64,000 bases of DNA, from assembly GCF_002797855.1 (NCBI RefSeq), contig NZ_PGFB01000002.1:434001-498000 (forward strand), given 5' to 3'. Positions 34,864-43,121 of this stretch are shown in pieces. Positions within the stretch are counted from its first letter, which is position 1. Every line of letters begins with the position of its first letter. The translations under genes and the position numbers were made by a program. This DNA comes from Compostimonas suwonensis (lineage in GTDB: Bacteria > Actinomycetota > Actinomycetes > Actinomycetales > Microbacteriaceae). The notes under the pieces are model-generated. The model ran no database searches. It was not told the origin of the DNA and was given only the letters and a program-made list of their open reading frames with translations.

Positions 34864-35868
34864 ATGGACTTCAGATACCTCGGTAACAGCGGACTCAAAA
34901 TCTCCGAAATCATCTACGGCAACTGGCTGACCCACGGCTCACAGGTCGAGAACGACGTGGCGAAGAGCTGCGTGCGCGCGGCCCTCGACGTGGGCATCAC
35001 GACCTTCGACACCGCCGACGCGTACGCGAACACGGCCGCCGAGGTCGTTCTGGGCGAGGCGCTCGGTGGTGAGCGTCGTGAGTCCCTCGAGATCTTCACG
35101 AAGGTCTACTGGCCGACCGGCCCCAAGGGCCACAACGACACCGGCCTCTCGCGCAAGCACATCATGGAGTCGATCAACGGCTCGCTCACCCGCCTCGGCA
35201 CCGACTACGTCGACCTGTACCAGGCGCACCGCTTCGACCTCGAGACGCCCCTCGAAGAGACCATGCAGGCCTTCGCCGACGTCGTCCGCCAGGGCAAGGC
35301 GCTCTACATCGGCGTCTCCGAGTGGAACGCCGAGCAGCTGCGCGCCGGCCAGGAGCTCGCGACCCAGCTCGGCTTCCGCCTCATCTCCAACCAGCCCCAG
35401 TACTCGATGCTGTGGCGGGTCATCGAGGCCGAGATCGTCCCGGCCTCGCAGGAGCTCGGCATCTCGCAGATCGTCTGGTCGCCCGTCGCCGGCGGCATCC
35501 TCACCGGCAAGTACAAGCCGGGCGCACCGCTGCCCAAGGGAAGCCGCGCGACCGACGAGAAGGGCGGCGCGGGAACCCTCACGCGCCTGCTCAACGACGA
35601 GGCGCTCAGCGCCGTGCAGCAGCTGCAGCCGATCGCCGAGGGCCTCGACCTCACGATGGCGCAGCTCGCCGTGGCCTGGGTTCTGCAGAACCCGAACATC
35701 GCCGGCGCGATCATCGGCGCCTCGCGGCCCGAGCAGGTCGTCTCGAACGCCGCGGCCTCGGGCGTCACGCTCGACGCCGACGTGCTCGCCCGGATCGACG
35801 CGGCCATCGGCGCACTCGCCGAGCGCGACCCCGCGCTCACGCACGTGCCCGCCACCCGCCCCGTCTGA
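34864..35868 (+). CDS. Aldo/keto reductase, Kv-beta-like
   Basis: A 334-residue TIM-barrel reductase using NADPH. Catalytic positions are Asp49, Tyr54, Lys80 and His122 in FDTADAYA, FTKVYWP and YQAHRFD. The YCC/Kv-beta-type sequence and TGKYKPG loop place it in the voltage-gated K+ channel beta-subunit-like group, but no channel gene is present. It is only distantly related to the reductase at 5390. The TAACGT hexamer is seven bases before the ATG, again suggesting a leaderless transcript. Confidence 0.94.
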   Translation: MDFRYLGNSGLKISEIIYGNWLTHGSQVENDVAKSCVRAALDVGITTFDTADAYANTAAEVVLGEALGGERRESLEIFTKVYWPTGPKGHNDTGLSRKHIMESINGSLTRLGTDYVDLYQAHRFDLETPLEETMQAFADVVRQGKALYIGVSEWNAEQLRAGQELATQLGFRLISNQPQYSMLWRVIEAEIVPASQELGISQIVWSPVAGGILTGKYKPGAPLPKGSRATDEKGGAGTLTRLLNDEALSAVQQLQPIAEGLDLTMAQLAVAWVLQNPNIAGAIIGASRPEQVVSNAAASGVTLDADVLARIDAAIGALAERDPALTHVPATRPV

Positions 35869-35872
35869 TCCG

Positions 35873-35930
35873 CGAGACGACACGGGTTCAGGGCGCCGGC
35901 GTGAGCCGGCCCTGAACCCGTGTCGTCTCG
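35873..35930. terminator. Bidirectional terminator with 26-bp stem
   Basis: A perfect 20-bp arm (35873-35892 with 35911-35930) encloses a 2-nt bulge and GCCGGC-GTGA-GCCGGC. It fills the 63-bp space between converging genes: five bases after one stop and one base before the other. Its length and exact symmetry make it the strongest hairpin in the window. Confidence 0.85.
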
Positions 35931-35931
35931 G

Positions 35932-36585
35932 CTACACGATGGCGTGGATGACGGGGGTCAGCCAGCTGCGGAACGACGCCGAGTCGTCGCGGAGGCTCTC
36001 GCTCACGATGATCGTGTTCGGCGCGACGATCCACGCCCCCGGCTCCTCGAGCGGCAGCACGTTGAGGTCGAGCCGGAAGGTGAACGCCCGGCGCCGCAGC
36101 TCGTGCTCCCGGTCGCGGATGACGTCGCTGATGTCGGTCGGCCGCGAGCCCATCCGCTCGGCGGCGCGCGCGGCGTAGAAGCGCCGCTGCTCGATCGCCC
36201 AGGCATCGGCCCGGTCGAAATGCGCGAGCATCAGGTCTTGCAGCGCCAGCTCCCGGTCGAAGGCCTCGAAGTGCGGAGGCCGCGGCCGCGGCAGCCAGCT
36301 CCTGCGCTCGCGTTCGACGATGCGCTCCCACCACGCGTTCCACTGCTCGGCCAACTCGGGCCCTCCCGTCGCGCCGCCGATCCTGGTGAGCAGGGCGGGG
36401 GTCACGGCATCCGCCGAGTCGATGGATGCGAGGGGGACGACCGGCAACGGCGGGGCGCTCACCCGCGGCAACGACGGGCGCGCGACATCCGCGAGCCCGG
36501 CCAGGTCGCGCAGGCAGAGTGCCATGAGCAAGTCCCATGGACAATCCTCGACGACCTGCCATCGAATCGTGCCTTCGACGAGCAT
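35932..36585 (-). CDS. Hypothetical protein
   Basis: A 217-residue protein without signal peptide or membrane helix. The N-terminus resembles a compact alpha/beta part with Trp residues (GTIRWQVVEDCPWDLL), and the C-terminus (RRRAFTFRLDLNVLPLEEPGAWIV and NTIIVSESLRDD) a beta-rich part. A TATGCT hexamer is six bases before the ATG, so it is expressed from its own promoter. I do not recognise the family. Confidence 0.75.
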   Translation of the reverse strand: MLVEGTIRWQVVEDCPWDLLMALCLRDLAGLADVARPSLPRVSAPPLPVVPLASIDSADAVTPALLTRIGGATGGPELAEQWNAWWERIVERERRSWLPRPRPPHFEAFDRELALQDLMLAHFDRADAWAIEQRRFYAARAAERMGSRPTDISDVIRDREHELRRRAFTFRLDLNVLPLEEPGAWIVAPNTIIVSESLRDDSASFRSWLTPVIHAIV

Positions 36586-36673
36586 GCTGCAAGCATAGGA
36601 ACCCGACGCCCCGCGCGCTAGGGTGCTGTGGCCCCGTGAACCCGGAGTGGACCCTGCGCGAGCCCGGCGTGTC

Positions 36674-37489
36674 TCAGCCGAGGACCGCGAGCGGCGCGGC
36701 TCCGGGGTGCCCCAGGATCCGGCGCAGCAGAAGGCGCTCGACGAGAGTCCAGCTCGTGCTCGTGGCGATGTAGATCGTCGCGGCCAGGGGCACGAAGGCC
36801 GCGAAGACCACGGTGAGCAGAGGCAGCCAGCCGAGCACCGCGGTCAGACGCGCGGGGTCGATGCCCGCGAGCGGCCCGGCTCCGGCTGGAGCTCCGGCCG
36901 CGTCGGGTGCCGCGGGGGCGACGGGCTGCACCGGACGCATGAGGTACCGGCGGGTCGCGAGCGAGACGGTGAGGATCAGCAGCAGGATGCCGGCGAAGAC
37001 CAGGGCCTGCGGGGTCAGGATGCCGCCACCCGAGATGAGCGAGAGGAAGCTCTGCCCCAGCGGAACCCCGCCGAGCGTGTGGGTGAGCAGATCGTTGGCG
37101 TGCCCGTTGATCGTGGCGTGTGTGAACACCGCGTAGACGATCGACACCACGGGGATCTGGATGAGCATCGGCAGGCAACCCGAGAGCGGGTTCGCCTTCT
37201 CCGCCGCGTAGAGCGCCATCGTCTCGCGCTGCAGGCGCTCGGGATTGGAGCGGTGCTTCTTCTGCAGCTCGCGCAGTTTCGGCGAGATGCGCGCCATGGC
37301 GAGCTGGGAGCGGTGCTGGGCGATGCTCACGGGGATGAGGGCGGCGCGCACGAGCATGGTGAGCAGCACGACGGCGAGAGCCGCGCTGGGTTCGCCGACG
37401 AGCGGCTGGAGGAGATCGCTGAGAGTCGAGACGACGAAATAGCCGGCGTCGACGATGGCCGCGATGGGGCCGAAGGAGAAGAGGTCCAC
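36674..37489 (-). CDS. yidC: YidC/Oxa1-type membrane insertase
   Basis: A 271-residue protein that inserts or folds membrane proteins. Five or so helices, the cytosolic positively charged loop QHRSQLAMARISPKLRELQK, and the conserved NPLSGCLPMLIQIPV helix are present. Actinobacteria keep a canonical yidC near rnpA and dnaA; this isolated copy is likely a second, specialised one. GTG 37489 is chosen because AAGGA lies eight bases upstream; the ATG at 37510 has no site. Confidence 0.9.
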   Translation of the reverse strand: MDLFSFGPIAAIVDAGYFVVSTLSDLLQPLVGEPSAALAVVLLTMLVRAALIPVSIAQHRSQLAMARISPKLRELQKKHRSNPERLQRETMALYAAEKANPLSGCLPMLIQIPVVSIVYAVFTHATINGHANDLLTHTLGGVPLGQSFLSLISGGGILTPQALVFAGILLLILTVSLATRRYLMRPVQPVAPAAPDAAGAPAGAGPLAGIDPARLTAVLGWLPLLTVVFAAFVPLAATIYIATSTSWTLVERLLLRRILGHPGAAPLAVLG

Positions 37490-37671
37490 AGCTGGAGTCC
37501 TTGCGTTCATACGTTCATACGGTTCACGGAAAGTGGTTCACGTATGGCCGCGATGCGCGCGTCGACGGCGGATGCCGCGACAGCACGCCGTGCGTCAGAG
37601 CACCGGCCCAGGCGCAGAAGGCCTGAAGACCCGAGGTCGGGAGACCGGGGTGATCGCCGAGGTGCCGGACG

Positions 37672-37977
37672 CTACGCGGCCGCGAGGACGCGCGACGGGG
37701 CTCGCGGGCGTGGACGGCCCGCGACGTTCGGGTTGTTGCGCGGCAGCACGGCGCCCGTGTCGGGTGTGCGGCGTTCACGACGCACGTCGACGGTCAGGTC
37801 GCGAGCGGTCATCCGCACGACGAGGTAGTGCACGCACAGCGCCATGGTCAGGGCGGTCGCGCCCACGACCGAGACGACGGCCAGCGCCCCACCCGCGGTC
37901 GTGGTGCCGTCGGCGGCAGCGGCGAGCCCGGCGACCCCGGTGAGGAGGCCGAAGAGCGCGGAGAGGTAGGCGAGCAT
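37672..37977 (-). CDS. Small membrane protein, DUF6412-like
   Basis: A 101-residue protein with two hydrophobic helices (about 1-22 and 28-52) and a basic Arg/Pro-rich cytosolic tail containing RERRTPDTGAVLPRNN. It lies upstream of yidC in the same direction with a 182-bp gap. Proteins with this layout beside a second yidC have been grouped as DUF6412 in this family; function unknown. GAGAGGAT is six bases before the ATG. Confidence 0.75.
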   Translation of the reverse strand: MLAYLSALFGLLTGVAGLAAAADGTTTAGGALAVVSVVGATALTMALCVHYLVVRMTARDLTVDVRRERRTPDTGAVLPRNNPNVAGRPRPRAPSRVLAAA

Positions 37978-38110
37978 CGCGGCATCCTCTCTACTCGACT
38001 GCACGATCACTTCGACTGCACGATCTTTGCAGGATCGCTGCAGGGATAACTGAACCGTACCAGAGCGGCGTGCGTCGAGGTCGAGCCCGGCCTCGATAGA
38101 GTCGGGAATC

Positions 38111-38644
38111 ATGGCTACACGCACCCTCTCGAGCGCTCCGGCAAGCGCCCCCACGAATCTGCCGCTGCGAGCCCGCGGGATCGACATCTTCTTCATCGTC
38201 ATCTTCTCGGCGTTCACGATCACCTCGCTCATCAGCGATCTGCTCCCCACGATCGGCGTGGACTTCTCCGAGCCGTCGGACAACTTCTTCGCGAACTCCA
38301 ACTACTGGTACGCGCACGACGCCGATCCGCTGTTCATGAACCCGCCGGCCTGGATGCGCATCGTGACGGGGCTCTCGGCCTTCGTCTACATGCCGTTCTA
38401 CATCGTGCTCGTCTACGCGCTCGCGACGGGCCGCAACTGGATCCAGCTGCCCTCGGTCATCTACGGCACCATGATCAGCACGATCACGGGCATCATCGTC
38501 TTCGGCGTCGAGTTCTTCGGAGAGCCCGAGTTCCAGACCCAGAACCCCGCGAAGTTCCTCGCGTTCAACCTGGCCTACGTCCTCGTGCCGATCCTGCTGC
38601 TGATCCGCATGCGCAAGCCGATGCCGTTCACCCGCAAATTCTGA
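38111..38644 (+). CDS. EXPERA/TMEM97-like four-helix membrane protein
   Basis: A 177-residue protein with four membrane helices (about 22-42, 75-95, 105-130, 140-165). The segment YWYAHDADPLFMNPPAW, followed by a Pro-Phe in helix 2, YALATGRNWIQLPSVIY and an acidic residue in the next helix, parallels human TMEM97 (sigma-2 receptor). This is the EXPERA family (formerly DUF2781) that binds sterol-like ligands. A bacterial ligand is unknown. A TAGAGT hexamer sits eight bases before the ATG. Confidence 0.85.
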   Translation: MATRTLSSAPASAPTNLPLRARGIDIFFIVIFSAFTITSLISDLLPTIGVDFSEPSDNFFANSNYWYAHDADPLFMNPPAWMRIVTGLSAFVYMPFYIVLVYALATGRNWIQLPSVIYGTMISTITGIIVFGVEFFGEPEFQTQNPAKFLAFNLAYVLVPILLLIRMRKPMPFTRKF

Positions 38645-38696
38645 GGTCGTTCCGTGAGATCGGCGACGACGAGCCCATCCTCGGCGGCGGATGAGA

Positions 38697-38804
38697 CCCC
38701 CGGTCTGGGCTTCCATTCGGCGGGAAGACCGGGCCGGGGGCTTGGTCGCCCCCATCCCGGTTCGGGTCACGGATCAGGTGACGACGTCTGATCCGATCGT
38801 CCTC
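38697..38804 (+). terminator. Two hairpins after the EXPERA gene
   Basis: An imperfect GC-rich stem joins CCCCCGGTCTGGGCTTCC (38697-38714) with GGGAAGACCGGGCCGGGGG (38722-38740). A second stem, CGGATCA (38770-38776) with TGATCCG (38789-38795), is followed by CCTCTTTTCC and is the better terminator candidate. The 288-bp gap holds nothing else I can identify. Confidence 0.5.
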
Positions 38805-38932
38805 TTTTCCCTGACGACACGCAAGAACCAAGCCGAGATGCCCTCGAATTCGCGTGACGGCCATCCGAACGAGGAATGCTCGCGTGCCTCGCGCGTTGTA
38901 CCGTGGGAACCACCCGGAAGTAGAGGACGACC

Positions 38933-39496
38933 ATGACCTTCGACTGGCTCGAGCTGCAGAAGCAGGCTCACCGCGAATTCGCCGCCCGATTGAGCGCGGT
39001 GACCGATTGGGGCGCGCCCACTCCCGACACCGAGTGGAACACGAGCGACCTCGTGCGCCACGTCATCATCGAGCAGCAGTGGATCCCGCCGCTGCTCGCG
39101 GGCGAGTCGCTCGCGACCAGCCGGCTGCGCCTCGCGCCGCTCGGCGACGACCTCGCCGCCGAATGGACCCGCTACTCCGAGGCAGCGACGCGTGCCTGGC
39201 AGGCGGCCTCGCCGACCGCGCCCGTTCAGCTGAGCTACGACACCGTCACGGTGACCGAGTACCTGCGCGAGCAGGTCTCGGACGTCACGATCCACAGCTG
39301 GGATCTGGCCCGCGCCACGGGCTCCGACGAGGCGCTCGACCACCGGCTCGTTGAGGCAGTCTGGACGGTCTTCGAACCGCAGAAGGCGACTCTGCAGGCG
39401 AGCGGGCTGTTCGCCTCGCCCGTGCCGCTTCCGGATGACGCGCCTCTCCAGTCCCGACTGCTCGCCCTGACCGGCCGCGACGACCGTCTCGACTGA
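38933..39496 (+). CDS. TIGR03086-family metal-binding protein (DinB/maleylpyruvate isomerase-like)
   Basis: A 187-residue four-helix-bundle protein of the mycothiol-related DinB superfamily. WNTSDLVRHVIIEQQWIP gives the first metal-binding His region and VSDVTIHSWDLARATG the HxWDLArAtG motif typical of TIGR03086. It may bind a divalent metal and act with mycothiol. AGAGGA is six bases before the ATG. No neighbouring enzyme suggests its substrate. Confidence 0.9.
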   Translation: MTFDWLELQKQAHREFAARLSAVTDWGAPTPDTEWNTSDLVRHVIIEQQWIPPLLAGESLATSRLRLAPLGDDLAAEWTRYSEAATRAWQAASPTAPVQLSYDTVTVTEYLREQVSDVTIHSWDLARATGSDEALDHRLVEAVWTVFEPQKATLQASGLFASPVPLPDDAPLQSRLLALTGRDDRLD

Positions 39497-39559
39497 GGCA
39501 GCTCGAGCGGCACAGCCCGGCGGCCGATCGGGCACCCCGATCGACCATATACTGCGAGC

Positions 39560-40228
39560 ATGACAGCGGTTATCGGCCATCTCCTTCCCATCGCGCTCGC
39601 GGTGGCTCTGAGCACGATCCCGATCACCGCGACGATCCTCGTGCTGCTCTCCCCCGCGAAGCCCCGGGTGAGCATCGCGCTGCTCGCCGGCTGGACGGCC
39701 GGCATCGCGGGCCTCGCCGTCGTCTTCACCCTGGGCTTCAAGCTCATACCCTCGACATCCGCAGCTGACAACTCGACCATCCTCGCGGTCATCGAGCTGA
39801 TCGTGGGTGCCGCGTTGGTCGTCTTCGCGATCGTCGACTGGCGGCGACGCCTGCACCAGGCGAAGAAGGAGGGCACGCCGGCGTGGATGCGCGTGCTCGG
39901 CACGCTGAGCTGGTGGCAGGCGCTGGGGGTCGGGCTCGTGCTCACGCTGCGGCCGAAAGGACTCCTGCTCTCGATCGCGGCCGGCGCCGAGGTCGGCAAC
40001 GCGGGATTGGCGGTGCCCGAGGGCGCGATCGCTATCGCGATCTACACTCTCGTGGGCGTCTCGACGGTGGCGATCCCCGTGATCGCCCGGCTCGTCGCCC
40101 GCGAACGGATGGAGAAGCCCCTCACCGAGGTGCGCGGCTGGATCACCAGGAACAGCGGCACGGTCATGCTCGTCGTGGTTCTCATGACGGGTGTCGTCAT
40201 CATCGGATCAGGGCTCTCGCACCTCTGA
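39560..40228 (+). CDS. GAP-family membrane protein (Sap/sulfolipid-addressing-like)
   Basis: A 222-residue integral membrane protein with six helices in two sets of three, split by a basic loop RRRLHQAKKEGTPAW. LLSPAKPRVSIALLAGWTAG and LGVGLVLTLRPKGLLLSIAAG are hallmarks of the GAP/Sap family (related to LysE-type exporters), some of which help export lipids in mycobacteria. Cargo is unknown. A TATACT hexamer is six bases before the ATG. Confidence 0.87.
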   Translation: MTAVIGHLLPIALAVALSTIPITATILVLLSPAKPRVSIALLAGWTAGIAGLAVVFTLGFKLIPSTSAADNSTILAVIELIVGAALVVFAIVDWRRRLHQAKKEGTPAWMRVLGTLSWWQALGVGLVLTLRPKGLLLSIAAGAEVGNAGLAVPEGAIAIAIYTLVGVSTVAIPVIARLVARERMEKPLTEVRGWITRNSGTVMLVVVLMTGVVIIGSGLSHL

Positions 40229-40323
40229 GATCCCGCCTCTGTTCAGCGGTTCGCGACGCCCACGTCGATCCCGCGCAGGAGGGCGACGTACGCGGTCGCG
40301 ATGCCTCCGGCGCGGTCATGAGC

Positions 40324-40716
40324 TCAGGCGCCGGAATCGCCCTCGCCCGACGGCGCGGGCAGCAGGTAGATCTCGTTGACCTCGGCGGTCTCGTGCGGGC
40401 CGCTGCCGTCGGGGGCGGTGAAGGGCTCGTCGAACGCGACGATCCAGGTGTTCGGCTGGTTCGAGCCGAAGGCGATGAAGGAGCCCTGCTGGGCGCCGCC
40501 CGGCTCGACGATCACACCCGGAACACGCGCTCCGCCCGGATCGGGAACGCCGACCGCGGTGACGGTCACGTTACCGCTCGCGCCCTGCTTCACGAGGCTG
40601 TCCGTGCGCACGAGCACCTGCATGCCCACGCTGTAGTGGGTGTCACTGCGGATGCCGCTGCGGGGGTCTGTGCGGGTGTCGTCGCGACTCTCGTCGCCTC
40701 GTCTGCTGGCCATCAT
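40324..40716 (-). CDS. Hypothetical protein
   Basis: A 130-residue soluble protein. The basic N-terminus (RRGDESRDDTRTDPRSG) is followed by a beta-rich domain with SNQPNTWIVAFDEPFTAPDGS and an acidic C-terminal end. No known motif is seen. A second ATG (40713) is an equally good start. It is 18 bases downstream of the Gly/Asp-rich gene at 40735 and probably cotranscribed with it. Confidence 0.7.
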   Translation of the reverse strand: MMASRRGDESRDDTRTDPRSGIRSDTHYSVGMQVLVRTDSLVKQGASGNVTVTAVGVPDPGGARVPGVIVEPGGAQQGSFIAFGSNQPNTWIVAFDEPFTAPDGSGPHETAEVNEIYLLPAPSGEGDSGA

Positions 40717-40734
40717 GCCATTCTCACACGGCGA

Positions 40735-41427
40735 TCAGAAGCCGAAGTCCCCGCCGCCGAAGTCTCCGCCGCCGAAATCTCCTCCGAAGCCCCCGCCGTC
40801 GGCGCCCGAGGCGAAGTCGCCGCTCGAGTCGCCCCAGCCGGCGTCTCCGCCCGCGTCGGCACCCGCATCCGAGCCGCCGTCGCCGGAGGAGTCGCCCGAG
40901 TCGCCGCCGTCGCCGGACGCCTGGTCGGTGCCGGCGTCCACCGGCGGAAGGAACGCCTGCGCGATCGCCGAGCCGATGACGACACCCGCGACCGTGCCCA
41001 GCAGAGAGCCCATGACCATGCTGCCGAAGCCGGGCATGCCGCCCCGGTTGCCGGGGCCGGAGAGGCTGCGCTCGAGGGAGCCCGGCTGGCGCAGCTCGGA
41101 ACGCGTCGCCGCCTGCGCGAGACTCGCGGGGTCGTCGCCACGCGGGCGCTCCCCCTCGGGAGCGTTCTCGCTCAACTGCTGGAAGACGAGGGCCCTCTGC
41201 TCGGGGGTGAGCTTCGCGAAGGCCTCCTCGTGGGTCTTCTCGATCGTCTCCGGCGGAGCGGTGCGCAGGAGGTAGCGGTAGCGCTCGACCGCGATCTCGT
41301 CGTCGCTGCGCTGGGGTGCGGCAGGTGCGGCGGTGGCCCGAACCGGTGGGGTGCGCGGGTCGGCGGTGGCCTGCGGCATCCGCTCGTCGTTCGTGCTGTT
41401 GCCGAGAAGTCTGTCCCAGAAACCCAT
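40735..41427 (-). CDS. Gly/Asp-rich protein with membrane segment
   Basis: A 230-residue protein beginning MGFWDRLLG. Residues 40-110 are helical with LTPEQRALVFQQLSENAPEGERP, a helix at about 130-155 (MVMGSLLGTVAGVVIGSAIA) may span or touch the membrane, and the C-terminal 70 residues are a Gly/Asp/Ser repeat ending in GGDFGGGDFGF. Similar proteins are often mis-annotated as cation-transporting ATPases. I do not assign a function. GAGGGAG lies six bases before the ATG. Confidence 0.75.
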   Translation of the reverse strand: MGFWDRLLGNSTNDERMPQATADPRTPPVRATAAPAAPQRSDDEIAVERYRYLLRTAPPETIEKTHEEAFAKLTPEQRALVFQQLSENAPEGERPRGDDPASLAQAATRSELRQPGSLERSLSGPGNRGGMPGFGSMVMGSLLGTVAGVVIGSAIAQAFLPPVDAGTDQASGDGGDSGDSSGDGGSDAGADAGGDAGWGDSSGDFASGADGGGFGGDFGGGDFGGGDFGF

Positions 41428-41546
41428 CGTGTGCTCCCTCGAGATTCGCGCGATCACGCTCGGTGTGATCAGAGTCTGCGTGCGAGAACTCTATGAATCG
41501 AATCTGCGTTTCTGATGAGAGAAAGCCCCCGGCGAGCAGAGTTCAG

Positions 41547-41583
41547 AGCGCCGAGTTCACAGCGCCGAGTTCACAGCTCGGCG
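41547..41583. repeat. 14-bp direct repeat and hairpin at the methyltransferase 3' end
   Basis: AGCGCCGAGTTCAC occurs twice head to tail (41547-41560, 41561-41574), and CGCCGAG (41563-41569) can pair with CTCGGCG (41577-41583). It overlaps the stop codon of the methyltransferase gene. Confidence 0.65.
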
Positions 41584-43121
41584 GGCTGCAGGAAGCCGGT
41601 GACGAGCAGCTCGCGCACCCGCGGCAGCAGCTCCTCACGCAGCTCGCTGTGCGAGACGTCGAGCAGCTGGGCGATCGCGGCGATGATCGCGCCGACGGCC
41701 AGCTCGCCGTCGCAGGCGCCGACGAGGGCGGCGAGGCCCGTGTCGATGCGCACGGTGCGGCCGAAGCCGCCGCCCTGATGCAGGCTGAGAACCGTGGGAT
41801 CCTCGGCGCCGGGCCAGTAGTGCCGCTCCTCGGTGACATCGGGCGCGACGAGGAGGGTGGACGCCTCGAGCTCCGCGTCGTCGAGGGCGTGCTGCCAGTC
41901 GTGCACGTCGAGGAATCGCTCCAGGTGTTCGCCGAGACCCGACTCGTTGCTGCCGATCGCGCCGTCGAGGTGCTCGAGACGGGACAGCGAGGGCTCGCCG
42001 GATGTCGGCCGCCGCAGCATCACGTAGCCGAAGCCCACCGCGCGCACCCGCCGCCGCTCGAAGTCGTCGAGCCAGGCGTCGTAGAGGCGGTCGAACTCGG
42101 GTGTGCGCGCCCGGGTTCCGCCATCGCGGATCCAGGTCTCGGCGTAGCGCTGCGCGTCGTGAACCTCGCGTTCGACCACCCAGGCGTCGAGGCCCGTGCC
42201 GGCCAGCCAGGCTTCGACGCGCTCGAGCCCCTCGCCCTCGGCCGAGTACTCCCAGTTGCCGAGCAGCTGGGCGACACCGCCCGGCGTGAGGTGCTGCGCC
42301 GACTCGCGTATCACCCGGGCGACGAGGGCGTCGCCGACCATGCCGCCGTCGCGGTACTCGTATTCGGGCACGCCCTTGGTGCGCGGGGTGATGACGAAGG
42401 GCGGGTTCGAGACGATGTGGTCGAAGCGCTCCCCCGCGACCGGCTCGAAGAGCGAGCCGAGCCGGAACTCGATCGTGTCGATACCGTTGAGCAGCGCGTT
42501 GAACCGGGCCATGCCGAGCGCCCTGCTCGAGATGTCGGTCGCGACGACCCGCTGCGCGTGCCGGGAGGCGTGCATGGCCTGGATGCCGCAGCCCGTGCCC
42601 AGATCGAGCACCGAGCCCACCCGGCGGCCGATCATGAGGCCGCTCAGGGTGAGGGATGCCCCGCCCACACCGAGCACGTGCTGCTCGCCGAGCGCCCGCC
42701 CGAGCGCCAGCTCGCCGAGGTCGGAGACGATCCACCAGCTGCCGACGCCGTAAGGGTCGACGAAGCTGTACGGCCGCAGGTCGACGAGCGCCGTGACGTT
42801 CTCACCGTCCCTCTCGACGAGACCGAGGGCGAGAGCGCCGTCGATGCCCGTCTCGGGGAGGGCGGCGGCCAGCTCCGCAGCGGGGCAGGGCAGGCCGAGG
42901 ATGAAGAGCAGCGCGAGGGTGCCGGCGGGGTCGGGGACCTCGTCGCCGGCGGCCGGATCGCGACGCAGCGAGAGCGCACGGACGGCGGGCACCCTCTGCT
43001 CGCGGGCGAGCGCGGCCTGAGCGGGCTCGCCCCACAACTGGGTGAGCCTCTCGACCGAGAACCGCGCGGCCTCCAGATCGCGGCGCAGAGCGCCGATGCG
43101 CACGCCGTCCGTCTCGAACAC
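41571..43121 (-). CDS. Two-domain class I methyltransferase, HemK/PrmC-like core
   Basis: A 516-residue protein. The centre has the SAM-binding VLDLGTGCGIQAMHAS, motif IV with SNPPF (the NPPY/F catalytic signature of N- and Gln-methyltransferases), and GERFDHIV. A long helical N-terminal domain (about 1-160) precedes it and a C-terminal winged-helix-like region (about 400-516) follows. The NPPF motif points to methylation of an amide or exocyclic amine in protein or nucleic acid; the target is not known. The GTG overlaps the gatB stop by one base, so it may be the last gene of the gat operon. Confidence 0.85.
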   Translation of the reverse strand: MFETDGVRIGALRRDLEAARFSVERLTQLWGEPAQAALAREQRVPAVRALSLRRDPAAGDEVPDPAGTLALLFILGLPCPAAELAAALPETGIDGALALGLVERDGENVTALVDLRPYSFVDPYGVGSWWIVSDLGELALGRALGEQHVLGVGGASLTLSGLMIGRRVGSVLDLGTGCGIQAMHASRHAQRVVATDISSRALGMARFNALLNGIDTIEFRLGSLFEPVAGERFDHIVSNPPFVITPRTKGVPEYEYRDGGMVGDALVARVIRESAQHLTPGGVAQLLGNWEYSAEGEGLERVEAWLAGTGLDAWVVEREVHDAQRYAETWIRDGGTRARTPEFDRLYDAWLDDFERRRVRAVGFGYVMLRRPTSGEPSLSRLEHLDGAIGSNESGLGEHLERFLDVHDWQHALDDAELEASTLLVAPDVTEERHYWPGAEDPTVLSLHQGGGFGRTVRIDTGLAALVGACDGELAVGAIIAAIAQLLDVSHSELREELLPRVRELLVTGFLQPAEL

